Positions 33,191-45,959 of a stretch of DNA of 64,000 nt are shown in pieces (the first letter of the stretch is position 1; every line of letters begins with the position of its first letter). Origin of the DNA: Opisthorchis felineus. Taxonomy: Eukaryota; Platyhelminthes; Trematoda; Opisthorchiida; Opisthorchiidae. The notes beneath the pieces are model-generated. The model saw only the letters and a program-made list of their open reading frames with translations. It searched no databases and was not told the DNA's origin. The position numbers and the translations under genes were made by a program. The stretch spans positions 733,428 through 797,427 of the forward strand of contig SJOL01006483.1 in NCBI GenBank assembly GCA_004794785.1, given 5' to 3'.

Positions 33191-34760
33191 TCAGTTCTTC
33201 CTCTCTAATGTAGACGAAGTTTGTTGTTTCACGCACACAATCTGGCTGTTCCAATTCGTATTGTTAACAGTGGATGGCGGTATTTTACGCATTGCTTGAA
33301 ATGATACAATATTGTCTACCCGTGTTCGGGCGATGCTGTGAACAATGCGCAGAATCCCAGTCCCCGTGCATCCATCCGTCGGCGTGGCAGCTAGGCACGA
33401 AGGGGTGCTACACCTGAACGATTTTTTTAATTTTGGGTCAATTACTGGTTGCCCCTCGTTCTGGAACACCTACGTGGATTCCGATCAGGCGCTTATTCGT
33501 TGCGATTTTTCAGGGACGCGCAAGATGCGCACACATCGTCTGACCATTAGGAAGCTCTCGGCGCATGAAGTGAAACAGGTCTATCTGAAACCACCTACTG
33601 AACTCCATTTCAGACAAGGTGTCTTCTGATGACTTACTGCAAGGCACACTCCACAACCGTTTGAACCAACTGTAAGTCGGTAGCGGTACCTATTTTCAAA
33701 ACGGTTCTCGGAGTTCGTAGCAATTAGCTTGACCCATGATTACAACCACTATTAGTGTCGCTTATTTTACATCGTCTTACGAAGACGGAGCCCTAGAACA
33801 GCAAGCAGGACTTCGGCCGGGAGGGGACAGTATGGGCCACATCTTCACACCCTATCAAGTGTTAGAGCAGAAGCATGCTTATAGGCAGCGGACAATCTTG
33901 GCGTTTATCAACTTCAAGAGTGCGTTCGATTGTGCCGACCAGTTCGTTCTTTTCAATACGCTTGTGCTGTTTGTAGTCACACCCTTATGGGCACCCGAGT
34001 GTATGGGGAGCTCTCCAGGTCTCCCTAAAAAAGTGGGTCAGACAAGGATGTCCACTCTCGCTATTTTTAATTTCGTCATTGATGAAGTAAGCAAGCGAAA
34101 TATGGGTCTCTGAAACCCGTGCTCATGTCTCTCCCAGCGATAGCATTGTCAACAGGGAAATGCAGACGACATCGTTCTCATCTTTGCAAAAGGACAGTAA
34201 TTGAAAACAATACTGGAAAAGCTGACCAAGGTCATCCAGTTCTTCGGCATGCACTTGGCGCCCACAAAGAGCAGTCATGCTGCGAGACGTAATCTTTGAA
34301 CATGCCTTTAAGAATACAAGGAGTGACACTGGAAACTGTGGAACGCTTAGCCTATCTCAGAAGTTGCATTGACCCCGAGGGTAGCGTGAGAGACAAAGTC
34401 AACGCTAGAATTGCGTTTGCCAATTCGCACCACGTGTGGCATCGAAAAGGCATATCACTGGGTTTCAAAGGACGAGCGCATCAGACTGCAGTGGGGCTGC
34501 ACTGCTGTATGGCTGCGAGACTTGGCCACCTCTAGCGGAGGATATGACATCTTCAGGTCCTTGACAACGGATATCTCAGAACCGTAGCTGGAATCGCCTG
34601 GGTTGAGGAAATTCGCAATGAGGTGATCAGGAAACAAGTCTTGGTGAAGCAGATGGCAATTCACCTAACGAACGCATCCGGTACCGCGAGCTAATGTGGC
34701 TGGACCATGTGGTGAGCGCGCTGGGGAAAAACAAAGCGTTCAGGGAACTTTGGGAGAATC
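33190..34760 (+). mobile_element. LINE relic (endonuclease end and RT)
   Basis: Plus-strand pieces in LINE order: GCPSFWNTYVDSDQALIRC (end of endonuclease, SDHAL block), LVLEQKHAYRQRTILAFINF-type RT block with KSAFDCADQF, RIQGVTLETVERLAYLRSCI, then DPEGSVRDKVNARIAFANSH and HVWHRKGISL (RT tail). Frameshifts separate the blocks and the RT centre is largely lost. Confidence 0.65.
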
Positions 34761-35688
34761 GCACCTTTGGACAAAAAATGTGTCCAAGGCGACTGCTATA
34801 GTCACAAAGATGAAAGCCTTACACCCGTCCCAAAGCGGTTACGGCCATCGGTAACACTGAGATGTTCAACTCCGGGAAAAATTCGACAGTGTCAAGCATG
34901 GTTTCGTACAGACAATGGCTGCATTGGTTAAACCTTCGCATTGCGTCAACTGATTGAGCAACACCATGCATATAGTCCAATCGACAGTCAGCTTTTCTTG
35001 ACTTCATAGGGGCCTATTACTGTGTAGATAGGATAATCCTTCCACATATACTTGGAAAAGAAGAATTACCCTGAAGGTTGTAAATGTTCTATTCCGACAC
35101 TTCTGGTAGAGTTAGAGTTTACAGCAAACCAAAACTATTTCCACACCTAGTGAGATCAGGGGTTTTTTCTGACGGTCGGCCCTCACAGTATACTCTGTGC
35201 TGTACAAAGGGGGCTTTTGTGCAATACATTTAGTCGAATATCGAAAATAGGAGACTCAGCTGGGCTTCCCGTGGACATCTTAGTAGTTTACAAAGTAGAG
35301 TAGATCGCCAATAGTTTTTCCTTCAGTTTCTCCGAGGACGCACAGCTTTGTGATCCCCTTTACATTCCACTTCCTCGATTCCTTACGACCGTCAAATTTT
35401 CAAGACTCGGATTACTACTCTTCTGTCCAAAACCACTTAACTCTCAGCAGGTGTGCTTTATTCACATGCAAACTGTTTTCCACATTTTTAGAGCAGTTCT
35501 GTACGCTTCACCGATACGTTCACGGATATAACCAGTTCGTTGTTTATCATTCTTACAGATGGCCTCTGACTATGGGTCCTCCCTTTCTTTATAGACCTTT
35601 TTGACAATTAAAAGAACCTCACAAAATTTCACCTTTGAACATCGTTGCCAATGCATACGGATATCAACACCTTCACAAAAATACTGGA

Positions 35689-35967
35689 CCTTACCATGGT
35701 GTGGCGGTTTGTGTACCCCCATAACCCATTAAGCTACACTGGGATAGTGTCTGTACGACACTCGTAGTCTTATACCATGTTGGTCATGGTTCTGACCAAC
35801 ACAGCCCCTCAGTCCTTCGGGTTGCGGGTCGGAACATGTGTGGCGGCTTGTTCTTTTAGCAAATGCAGTGCACTGGCATTTCCCGCCAAACACCGCTGTC
35901 TTGGGGTCAGACTTTTGAGTTAGGGGCTTTGGTCGAATACCCTAATCGTCTAGGTACGACTGCCCTG
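35689..35967 (+). repeat. dispersed repeat C, copy 2
   Basis: About 280 bp, from CTTACCATGGTGTGGCGGTTTG to CCCTAATCGTCTAGGT, matching the copy at the right edge of the window over its whole length. No protein is recognisable. The ordered GCCAAACACCGCTG ... CTAATCG ending defines the family. Confidence 0.6.
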
Positions 35968-36019
35968 ACAGTAGCAAAGCCCACGTGGATACAACAAAAT
36001 TAGTAATCGTTTTGGTCCC

Positions 36020-36713
36020 TTATGAAACCGTACGAGCCCAACTGGGCAATGACAACAGAATGGGGGGCTCTGAATACTTTGCACCTTAGCCTATCCGTTC
36101 CCACTTACTTTGCAGTCTTCGCGATCACACCGGATCCATATAACGAAACCAATACTCAGATTATTTGCCAGCGCTCAAAAGGCATTCGCCGTTCTACGGA
36201 TGTTTTGGAGCACCTTCACCCGTATTACCCGCACGGACCTCCAATACTCTATGGGGCCTACGTCAGACCGCTTCTTGAATATGCCAACCAAGTTGTCTAA
36301 TCAGGACGCAAGGACGTAATCCTCATTGAGCGTGTCCAACGAGCTGCTACGAAAATGGTTGTCGGCCTTAAATCCGTGGAATATGAAACGCGTCTCGCGG
36401 TGCTTGACCTCTTCCCACTGGAGTATCGTCGACTAAGAAGAGACCTAATACTTACTTCTGCCCTGTTTGAATAAGATTTGGCCAGCAGCTTTTTCACCGT
36501 TGATCCAGCCAACACACGGCGGGGACATGGTGAGAAAATTTTCAAGCTTAGAGCGCACACTTTAATTAGGCAAAAAAATTTCTCATTTCGGCGTGGAATA
36601 ACCTTCCTCCGACGGTTGTCCAGGCTACATCTAGTAACCAGTTCAAAGCATTATTAGACGCTTTTTTATTTGAATCCTCGCGCTGGCAAGCTTACTGCCC
36701 CGCGCTGAGAATT
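36020..36713 (+). mobile_element. 5'-truncated CR1-like LINE, 3' end of RT
   Basis: Plus strand: LYGAYVRPLLEYANQVV, then [62 protein letters not shown], and after one frameshift WNNLPPTVVQATSSNQFKAL up to a stop at about 36713. This is the typical C-terminal block of CR1/Perere-type LINEs. One in-frame stop and one frameshift; otherwise well preserved, so probably younger than the other LINE relics. Confidence 0.8.
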
Positions 36714-37849
36714 TAGAAAGCAGTGATACACCCTTGTTTCGCTTATGCCTTTCAGGTGAACGGCAGGCGCTGAACAACAAGAATACCGACCCGGAAAACT
36801 TGGGCGGAAGCTTCGATCCTGTGTTCCTATCCGTGTTACCGTGCTAACGGACGTTGGCGCCATTCCCAGTCGTTCTAGTATCACTTCCATATTCTAAGTA
36901 GTGCCCTTATGTTCCATAAGTAATTTTTGACAAGCTTAAACTTCAACCGAGACAGCCTCCCGTACCCTTCGATCGCGCCGCAAGAAACGGGGCCACCAGC
37001 TGAGAAATCCAATTGTAGCGTGGGATGCCACGAAGTCAGAGGTATTCGACGTTCGCGATAACGTGGTGACGACACACGCCGGTTCATGCGCTAATATACA
37101 CGGCAGATAACCGTATAGGTAAAACAGTAGCTGGTCACATAAAGGGGAGTACAATCGGGCTACTCCTTGTCTGGGGCTCGCCGGGGATACTGTCCAGTCT
37201 CAATCGCGATACACAATCGGAAACCAAAAAAGGAGCGGGTCGACAACCGAAAGGGTTGTCGCTCTCAAGGACAAAAATGGAGCATTTAAATAGTGACCGA
37301 GAGATAGTTCGAAGACCCCAAAGATTCCAAAGATATCTTGCAGGTCTGAAATTTTGTAGCTGCTCATATGAACCACATTTGAGAACGCACGGGACTGTCG
37401 GACTATGTAGAATTTTTGTCTACGAGGTAGGACGCAATGATCATGTTTAAATGTTAAGCACATCACGGCTTCATCGATTGATACGCTAGTTGGAGGATTG
37501 TGCACATGTTTCCCGGGTCAGCATTTCTTCGTTCCGTTCACCATCTTCCGGTTGCTTTGATGGTTCAAAAGGAAGACTTGTGCTGAACCCTCCTTAATTT
37601 CCTTGCTTTGGAGAATAACGTTGCCAGCTCGAAGTGAAACATAATGAAGCATCCAAAACTGACACGCTCCATCCTTAAAGGCACAATTAAAAGGTGACCT
37701 TTAAATAAAAGTATAGCCCCACCGTTACCCATTGAAAACCTTAAACTATGCATCGAAAGTCATAGTTTTAGTGAAGCTGTTTAAGACGCCCTCAAGGTCA
37801 GCTTTGCGCGCGGCATTCACAATTTTATGTCCGATTGGTGATTGGTCTG

Positions 37850-37935
37850 GCCGAGCCTCAGACGCACACCCAAAAATTCTCTGAAACCATATTTCGGAAG
37901 AGGGAAACTTTGACATAAAGTTTTAGCATTTGATG
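37850..37935 (-). repeat. dispersed repeat E, inverted copy
   Basis: On the minus strand TATGTCAAAGTTTCCCTC ... GTTTCAGAGAATTTTTGGGT matches the plus-strand copy at 49.6 kb (TTTTCAGAGATATTTGGGGTG). Short and diverged. Confidence 0.45.
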
Positions 37936-38089
37936 GTATTTATTCAAGCCCCTACGATTTTCCCATGCGGCCACAGTTTTGTTGGAAGTTGTTTAAACGT
38001 ACTCAAGACCCACAATTGCCGCGGAATTCATATTTTAATGGCTGCCACTGGCTTCGCATGATGCGCCCCTGAAAAAGGTGGGAAATTTT

Positions 38090-38540
38090 GTGGAAAAGTC
38101 AGTTTCTTCCCATGTTTCCTTCCGTACTGGATTTGGAAATAATCTCAAAACTACATGAAAAATAACTACGCCCTCTATGTTCGCGCCAATTCAAAATGGA
38201 CCAGCTATTTGTGAGGTTATAGGGGAAATTTTCTATCGTTGCGGCAGGCGTCCAAGGAATTTGCCACAAGTAGTAAGTTGTTTTTTGTTGTTTTTTCATG
38301 AGGGTCACTACGCCCAATACCGGGTGCAAGGCGGGGTTCTGTCTTCATCGGTATACTGATCTCTCTATAGTGTCGTTGAAATAATTAATGGGTTTATGGG
38401 CAGAACAAGCAAACAGTACAGTAGGATGGCCAGTGCTTTGAAGTTCTGGAACGAATTCAACGGATTGGGATGGTGTTGCGGGAGCTTGTAATTATCTGTC
38501 CGGAAATATTAGGGATATGTTGAACTACGGGCAAGCCATC
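38090..38540 (+). repeat. dispersed repeat D, copy 1
   Basis: Aligns in order with 44270-44760: CTGGATTTGGAAATAAT, CAATTCAAAATGGA, GGAAATTTTCTATCGTTGC, AACAGTACAGTAGGATGGCC, and GGGATATGTTGAACTAC.GGCAAGCCA. Both copies are plus oriented. No coding motif is evident. Confidence 0.6.
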
Positions 38541-39189
38541 AGACTGGGTATGGCAGAATAAAGCATGAGCTTGTTCGTAGTTGCAGGTAATGGAAAAAGT
38601 GGGTGACAGGTTACAGTCAAGAGAACGAAGGGCATGTTTGCGGGAGTGCTATCAAACTGGGCATGGCAGTGCCATGCCACTATTGCACTGAAATACTTCG
38701 GTTTCTGGACAGCCCCGTAACAGACGTCATGTTTAAGGTGATTGGGCTGGGATGTGCAATTCTGTGAGCAGCGGGATATTTTTGGTTGGCCGAGGAAATC
38801 CGCAGATTTAGAACAAATGCGATGTAAGATCGCAGGCAGTTTTCCAGTCCGGTTTTGGTGGTGTAAATGAAAAACCAGGTGGAGTTGATAACGGGCAAAC
38901 AGGGCGCTTGAAGCAGGGATTGCCGAGGGTCGAAGCTTGGGAAGACGAGGGAATGGGGTAGGATCAGTAAAGCCCGGTGAGTTTGAGGAGACATCAGATA
39001 GGATAGTGTGCATTATTGGAGAGAAACACTTAACGTCTACCACAATTAGGGTGGAGACGACAAGCAATTAAATGAGAGAGGATAGGGTTAGATTTGTACT
39101 CAGTAGACCAGTGATCAAGCACGGGTTTAATTTACTAATATATGCTATTGTAGTACGAGAGATCTAGAACTATCTGGTATAAGCACGCA

Positions 39190-39650
39190 GAGATGTGGTG
39201 TGCTTTTTAAATACATTGGAAGTCGTATTAGTTTTGATTGTAGTGCAACAGATGAGGTCAATGCACGAATCTACAGGGCTCCAGTCGCGTTGGCTAATTT
39301 GGAACACCTATGGCGTCAAAGGGGTATGTCCATGAATATCAAGGAACTTGTGTATCAGGCCACAGTGGGGCTGTTTTGTCGTATGGCTGTGAGACTAGGT
39401 CTGTTCGAGCAGCGGAACTGAAACGTCTTCAGGTGTTCGACAATCGTTGTCTCAGAACCATTGCTCGCGTGGGTTGGTGTCCGCGAATCCGTAACGAGAC
39501 AGTTGGAAAACGATTTTTCGGTTGTGCACGTAGGACTTTCATTGAAGAATGTGTCCAGCTCCAGAAGTTGGGCATGCAAGGTGCATGCGGTTCTTGTATC
39601 CTGGGGCTCAAGTCTATACCACTTGGTCTGACAACTGACTAGTATACACC
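39190..39650 (+). mobile_element. LINE relic, RT C-terminal end
   Basis: FKYIGSRISFDCSATDEVNA, RIYRAPVALANLEHLWRQRG, then after a frameshift VLSYGCETRSVRAAELKRLQ and VFDNRCLRTIARVGWCPR, the usual closing blocks of a fluke RTE-like RT. 5' truncated. Confidence 0.7.
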
Positions 39651-40639
39651 CCCGTTTTGCTTTAATTTCGCTGCGCCCAATAATGCACACGTTTGCCGAA
39701 ACTTGCTATCGAATCACCGATATACACATGGCTCCCTCATTATCGACAATGGGACTAATTGAGCACATATTGAGTCTACCTTTTTAACAGTAAGACTCCA
39801 GCTTCAGCGTAGACACCGATCGAGGATTGTGGACAGCGGGCTTTATTAAGCACTTGGCGAGCTAACCACTACAGCTTTGTTTAGTTGTGTGTTGTATATA
39901 CGAGTGTATACGAGTCGTAATTGGTCATAGTTTTTCCTTTCGGAAACCCTGTCGAGTAAAAGCGGCTTCCTGAAACTGTGAACTAGATTGACTACACAAT
40001 ACGTTCGTGCCGATGCAACCAATAAATAGAAACAACGCGCACAGTTGTGAGTACGAAGGTCCGTCGTTGGCCATTGGATTGGTTTATTGTGCATAGGTGA
40101 GGCCTCATAATCAGCGTCACACATAGCCACGGGCCTAAGAGTTACGATTAGTAGTCAACGTGAGTGATAAAGGAAACAGTTATCATGGTGACCGCTATAT
40201 GAAGTGTTCCACCTATGAAGCGTCGTAGTCCTAATAGGAATGACACGATTGTGTTGGTGAATTACCCTCAGTTATCTTCTGACGCTGTATTGTCCACGGG
40301 CTAGTGATGCATATCTGGGAACAGGGATCATCCACATAGATGGCCCTCGGATCTCCAATGCACAACTCATGCTGCTGTCTAACAATGTTGTACTTAATGG
40401 AAGCTTAGCTCCATAGGAAAATGTGTTGTAACGAAGTTCGCGGAACAAAATAATCTCATTTGTTAAATCTGAGGAGTATAAAGCAAACAAAAGTCAATGA
40501 TCGATCTTCCTGGGTGGGATTTGAATAGGAAATTCACTCTTGAAGAACACCAAAGAACACCAAAATAACCTAGAGTGCGATATCGTGATTTATCCCTTGT
40601 AAACCGGAAACAAAATTCGAATCGGCGATGGTTCGCAAC

Positions 40640-40800
40640 CCTGACATTTCGCTCACTTAAGCAAAATGCCGTGAGCAGTATATCACCGGAAGGTGCAAAC
40701 GGATTAGACTAACTTCACGTAAAAGGCAAAACTTCGAAAACTCCATAGTTTTGGCGAAAATTATTTGGGTGTGCTTCTAGTGAGCGGCATTGGTCCGTGA
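40640..40800 (+). repeat. dispersed repeat E, copy
   Basis: Blocks AAACGGATTAGACTAACTTC, AAAACTTCGAAAACTCCATAG, TTTTGGCG, GTGCTTCTAGTGAGCGGCAT recur in order at 47480-47645 at roughly two-thirds identity by eye. Unknown type. Confidence 0.5.
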
Positions 40801-41860
40801 CTGCGGTGAAATATTTCGCGAAGTGGGTTGTCTCTTCTTTGTTGCTTTGGGAAATATCTTGAATGAGTACATGGAAAATAATTGTTGCAACCTTGTATAC
40901 CTTTAAAACTGCCTCCCATGATGAATGACTGCCTTCGCAGTTATCAATTAAAATGAACCGCCCCTTTTATTTTTGGCATAATTGAACTCTATGTCAGTTT
41001 GGCAAAGACCTTTGTATCTTCCGTCTTCCTTGCTACCCAAATCGTTTTTACCGCCTCTGTTATCCTTTTTTGTACCGAAGTTTTGGTCAGTCGCAGATTT
41101 GTTTTAATGCATCAATTTGCGACCCGGTTTCGATCACGCGTTGGCTGTTGATCCATATCGGCTTTGCTTGCTTTTTGGAGTACCTCACCGTTTGTCGAAA
41201 ACCGTTGAGGTTTGTATTTTTGTATGCGTGTAACTACCTTTGTTTTTATAGTTCAGCACGCTTACGTAACCATTCGTTAGGAGTGTTTCCGGTTTGGTTG
41301 TTAACTTTAGTGCGCTTTGCTCATACAATCGAAACGGTCGTTACAATAATTACCCCACTTTTGAAGTGAACAAAAGAGCAGCACCGTTTGGGGCTTACGT
41401 ACGAAAGCTGTTCTACCTTTGCAGTCAGCCTCCTGCCTGACAGCCGAGGTTGAGGACATATTCGCGGCTTGCAAGCCCGTCGAATTTTTATGGCAGACAA
41501 CGCACGCCTACGGGATATCCGACGAGGTGTTAACTTCACCAATATAATGAAATGTTGACAGTGACGTCCTAACACTCGAAGTACAACCACCTAGTCAACA
41601 ATCTTTTGTTTGACTAGCCCCCCGAAGAACAATGCCTGACATCGGACCACCACATCTTCAGCGCACTGAAGATGTCTCCTCGAATGGTGACGAAACGTTT
41701 GCAAATCAATTGCCAAGCTCGGCGAACAGATCAACAGCCACCTGATCAATTACCAGTCTACATTGTGATTGTGGACGCGAAATATGCAGAGGTGCTACTC
41801 CTGTTAGTAATTTTTGCTGTTTATTGCTGCTTGACTGGACGGATGCTGTGTTCTGTGAAC

Positions 41861-42304
41861 TCAGTAATTGATATTCCGAGTTACCATGATGATGGAAACA
41901 TCCATTATTTTCAGGCAACCCGTGCAAAGTTGAAAGAACGTAGGGCTTGCAGATGTTGATGACCCATGCACGCCCGTTAAGTTTGGTGGTAGACTACAGC
42001 CTGGTTCCCCACTGTAACTAGCAAAACATGCCAGGACACAGAAGCCCAGGTCTGTGTCCCCAGACCGCCACCTGGTGTGGGGTGCAGTATCCTCGACCAC
42101 AGATGGCAGGTCGTCAGTTGTAGACGTTGAGCCTTCGCGCAGCAGGGTTTGCTCCTGGATAGTTCGCTGCTGAACGACGGCTGTGGCTCTCCTGGTTTCC
42201 AGCCCCGGAATCTTGTCCATCACTCGGCTCAGTTGTTTACGCAAGCCATTGAATGTTGTCAGTGGGGGTTTGGGAACAATTGTAGGGTGTATACCTTGTT
42301 CCAT
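41861..42304 (-). other. unassigned open frame, relatively GC-rich (147 codons)
   Basis: A minus-strand frame begins with ATG at 42304 (MEQGIHPTIVPKPPLTTFNG) and continues RKQLSRVMDKIPGLETRRAT with an amphipathic, Gln/Arg-rich stretch before losing protein-like character after about residue 90. The composition differs from surrounding A/T-rich repeats. I do not recognise the family; it could be an exon, a retroelement gag fragment or chance. Confidence 0.25.
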
Positions 42305-42604
42305 TGGGTTGTTTTCTGACAGCCACCTTTGATGGATGGGGATGCAACCTAAGAAAATATTTATGAGGTATGTTTCTTACCGCTTGGAACTGACTGGCGG
42401 CTAAATGCAGAGATCAAACGGACACAGTAGAGCCACATTGCCTAGTAGAAGGGGCATGTGCATTCTCGAGGAAAGTTGTCAACCGTCTGGGAGCACCTGG
42501 TTGTTTGCACCAGGAACTATTACTTAACTACCGTAGATTGACCTCACCTTGTTTGTTTCAACATTCTGGTAGTGCAGCCATAGGGGTCGCGGACCCACTT
42601 GCCT

Positions 42605-42838
42605 CTAAACGACGGAGCAGGCATATGTAATCGTTCGACTGACAACTTTCGGAACGTAGCCGTTGCTCTCCAGGATTCCCCGTTGATCGCAGCGGTGTGA
42701 CGTATGCATCTCATATTCCCGCATGAGCCAGTCGACATGCCGAGACACCTTCCGTGTTGCACGCTCCAGCATGTCTGAGTGCGTGCTCAGCCCATTTGCG
42801 GTTGATGTAAAACTAATGGGACGTATTGTAAAAGACAA
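42605..42838 (-). mobile_element. possible PLE RT tail fragment
   Basis: Minus-strand HSDMLERATRKVSRHVDWLM followed by ILESNGYVPKVVSRTI resembles the thumb region of Penelope-like RTs (..E....LR..L..NGYP...+). Only this block fits. Confidence 0.3.
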
Positions 42839-44269
42839 ACCGTAAGTCCGTGCGGCAGGGCTGCTGCAGATCTTATCGGACTCTGTGTGCTAGCATCATG
42901 ATAGACAAAAAACCTACCGTATGGCATTGTCCAGGCAAGCCATGTGGTGGAATATGTGCCGATTTTTCGCAGAGCGTGTCTGTGACCACAAATACATGGA
43001 TGCTATGTGATACACACGTGCTTCCTGATAGTCTTTCGAATATGGAAGTAGCACAACATGACATCTTAGCCGAACATCCCTCTCGCCGCCTGCACTTGTG
43101 CCGCCAGATTGTCTATCACAAAAGTCTTCACGGGATACTGTTCGTTCAACATTTTCCTGAACAAGCTGAACAGTTTACGCATTGGGGGAAAACTATTCGC
43201 TTTCCACGAAGGCATACATAACCGAATGTCCGATACTCATGCCATCCGTGATCAGGAAGTCGTGGAGTTTGTATCTATAGGCCAGATATTAGTTTCTTCG
43301 AAAAGCTTTTACCCAAAGCTTTTTGCCGCGAGCTTTACCAACCTTTACTACCTCGGGAAGCGTCGGAACAGCACTATCTGTTGCCATTTGGCGAAGTATA
43401 TGTGACTGTGGTAACCTTCCCCCGACTAGAACACAAGCACACGCCCGGATTCGCGAAGCTTTTCCAGGACCAAGGGCATACCATTTGCCACAGCAAAGCC
43501 CAAGTATCCGTCACTCACTCAGCAGAGGTGGCCGACACTTCCGGCATTAGTTCTACATGTCCTGAATGGTAAGGACCCTTCCGAGTTAATCGGCCAAAAA
43601 CTGCAGCACATGACAGGGCGGCGTTCCATACTTGAGCAATGCCATGCAGGCGGCCAACTCCTCTTCTGTTTGCTGTCGATTAACCGTACAAAAACTGAGA
43701 AACCTTATAGTTGTTTTCAAAATAATGAGAAGTAATCGAGAAATGGTTTCCCTGGCCACGTAAACAAAAGCGCAGTGGGCAGATAGTACTTCGTGTACTG
43801 TTTGTTAATAGCAAATGCACTCAGCCCACTGGTCTTTCCGAACTCCTGGGGTTTTCGTTTCTCTTGCTGGCCGCCTGCTGCATATGTAGTACACCCCTTC
43901 GTAACGCAAAACAGCGTCGGTTCCCTGATTACTGGCTGCACGCACAAATGGTACATAGTTATCCTTCACGTACTTTAACGCCTTCCCAAGTGCAATGAAG
44001 GATGAGAAGCGGGCAGCCTCCAAATTCTAAACGAACATATCTTAAGCCACTTCTGAATCCATGGCACAACAAGTTCAAAGTAGAATGCGCGCCAATGATT
44101 GAGAGTGGAGATTTAATAAAACAAACCGTGAGAAACTGAAGATAGATTAGGGTGACTTTTGGTTTGAGAATATGTACAACAAAGTGCAACATTCTGTGTG
44201 AAAATTTTTATTTCACCCGCAAAGGTTTTGCAGAAAAGAACATTTTGCGGCCGAGGATCAGCGTCTCAG

Positions 44270-44760
44270 CATGTGGCCTCCGTAGGAAGATTTGTATGAT
44301 TTGCCGGTTTCCGCCCGTGATTTCCCCTGTATTGGATTCAGAAATAGTTTGAGAATACATGCATAATAATTTAGCCATCTTTGTACGCGCAACTTCAAAG
44401 TGGAGGAGATATTTGCGGTCAACATGGGTAGACGTTTCCTACCGTTGCAGCAAGCATCCAGCCAGACGAAGCCGAGGGATTCGTCGTAACTAATAATGTT
44501 GGTTAATTTTTATATACTTACTAGCGGGCGCTGAATCCAGTGCAGCGCAAAGTTTCATTTTCATCTGTTTACTGACTCCTTGATGATGCCATGGGAAAAT
44601 TTAGTGGGCTGATGTGCACTACGAGCAGACAGTACAATGAAGCGGCCAGTACTTTGGAGTTTTCACACAAATTCAGCGGTTTGAGACGGTCTTCTGTGTA
44701 CCTAACACGCTGGGCCGGGAATTAGTAGAGATATGTTGAACTACAGGCAAGCCACCGGTT
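44270..44760 (+). repeat. dispersed repeat D, copy 2
   Basis: Counterpart of 38090-38540 with the same block order, ending at GAGATATGTTGAACTACAGG then CAAGCCACC. Both are followed by GA-rich sequence that encodes long Pro/Ser frames on the minus strand, which I take to be composition and not genes. Confidence 0.6.
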
Positions 44761-45754
44761 GCTGTACCGCCATCGTGATGCCGTACTTGCGTCCGTAAAC
44801 AGCCCCGAACATGAACATCCTGGGTGGAGCAGTTGGAGTTGTCAGAGTAGGTAGGATTGATCAGGGAATCGCGATAAGTCTAGTCTAACGTATGAAATAT
44901 TGATCCAGTGGGGCAAAATTAAGCCACGACGGAGGCGTCTGACAAAGGCTGTTTTGCTTTCAAGTTTAAGTTTATATTGTTGAAATTATTGATAGCTCCA
45001 TTGGCGAGGCGACTGTTCTAGCTAGGAATTTTATAGAATCTCCCGCGGTGTATTTTAGCACTATTTGAATTTGCTAAAAGTGGTTGGTACATGAATAAGT
45101 TTGACTGTTCTTGTGCTCAGGGTCGATCGATGTGTACTTATAAGTGTAGGTAGAGCAGTGAACGGGGGAAATGTCTGAACCAGTGTCAGAATATGGAGTA
45201 TAAGGCTGAGTATGAGATTGTGTATGTCCGCGGAAAGCGATCATGCAGTTTAAGAGAGGGTTGTCAACCGTTGGCATCGTTGGAGCCCTGAGGATTGGAA
45301 GGGGAGGACATGGTTGTGAAGGCGTTGATGAAAGTTTAGGGATGGGTGGCGGAAGAAAATGATGACCAGGAGGGACACATTTGAATATTTGTGCAAGGCG
45401 TATTGGGAGGATGGGCGAAGGGAAGACAGGGTCCATTGAAGGCTTTCAGAGCAAAGATGGGACGGATGGCATTGTGGTCGTGCATGACAATCGGATGTGG
45501 GATGAAAAATATTTGTTCCTTGGGCAATGAGATGGAGTAGACCTTGCAGTCTCTAGTGAGATCATAATCGCAAACAGTTGGGTCGTATCGGGAGTCGCTC
45601 GCGCATTTGGATAGTTTAGACAGGATCGTGGAGGTGAAGACGGAAGGCAATACATGGGCATGGAGGGTGAGTTAGAGGAGGCCAAAACCCATATGACAGA
45701 TATGGAAGAGAGCCTCAAGGTAGCCTAAAATAGCGAATGGCTTTCAGCGTGTTA

Positions 45755-45952
45755 GATGCACGAGATGTCGTCCGAGATCGTCCAGCGGTTAGAGCGCAAA
45801 TTTAGTGGCCGGAAGGTCCTGGTTCAGACCCGACATCTGCATCTCGGATTCTCTTGTCTAGGCTTGAGCAAATTGACAGCACCCCAGCACTGGTGCTTTA
45901 TTCGGGTGGCATGGCAGTTAAGCGCTGTAAAGGAGCTACAGCTGAGCGATTT
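45755..45952 (+). mobile_element. SINE A, copy 2 (tRNA-derived)
   Basis: Plus-strand head GAGATCGTCCAGCGGTTAGA with GTCCTGGTTCAGACCC as box B (one mismatch to GGTTCGANNCC). The body continues GTCTAGGCTTGAGCAAA and CGGGTGGCATGGCAGTTA to AGCTACAGCTGAGCGATTT. It is the only plus-strand copy of this family in the window. Confidence 0.65.
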
Positions 45953-45959
45953 CCTTGAG

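Noticed and set aside
38525..39067. 180-codon Pro/Ser/Cys-rich minus-strand frame
   Set aside because: It lies next to repeat D and a similar GA-rich composition produces comparable frames near 45.1-45.7 kb, so I treat it as compositional.
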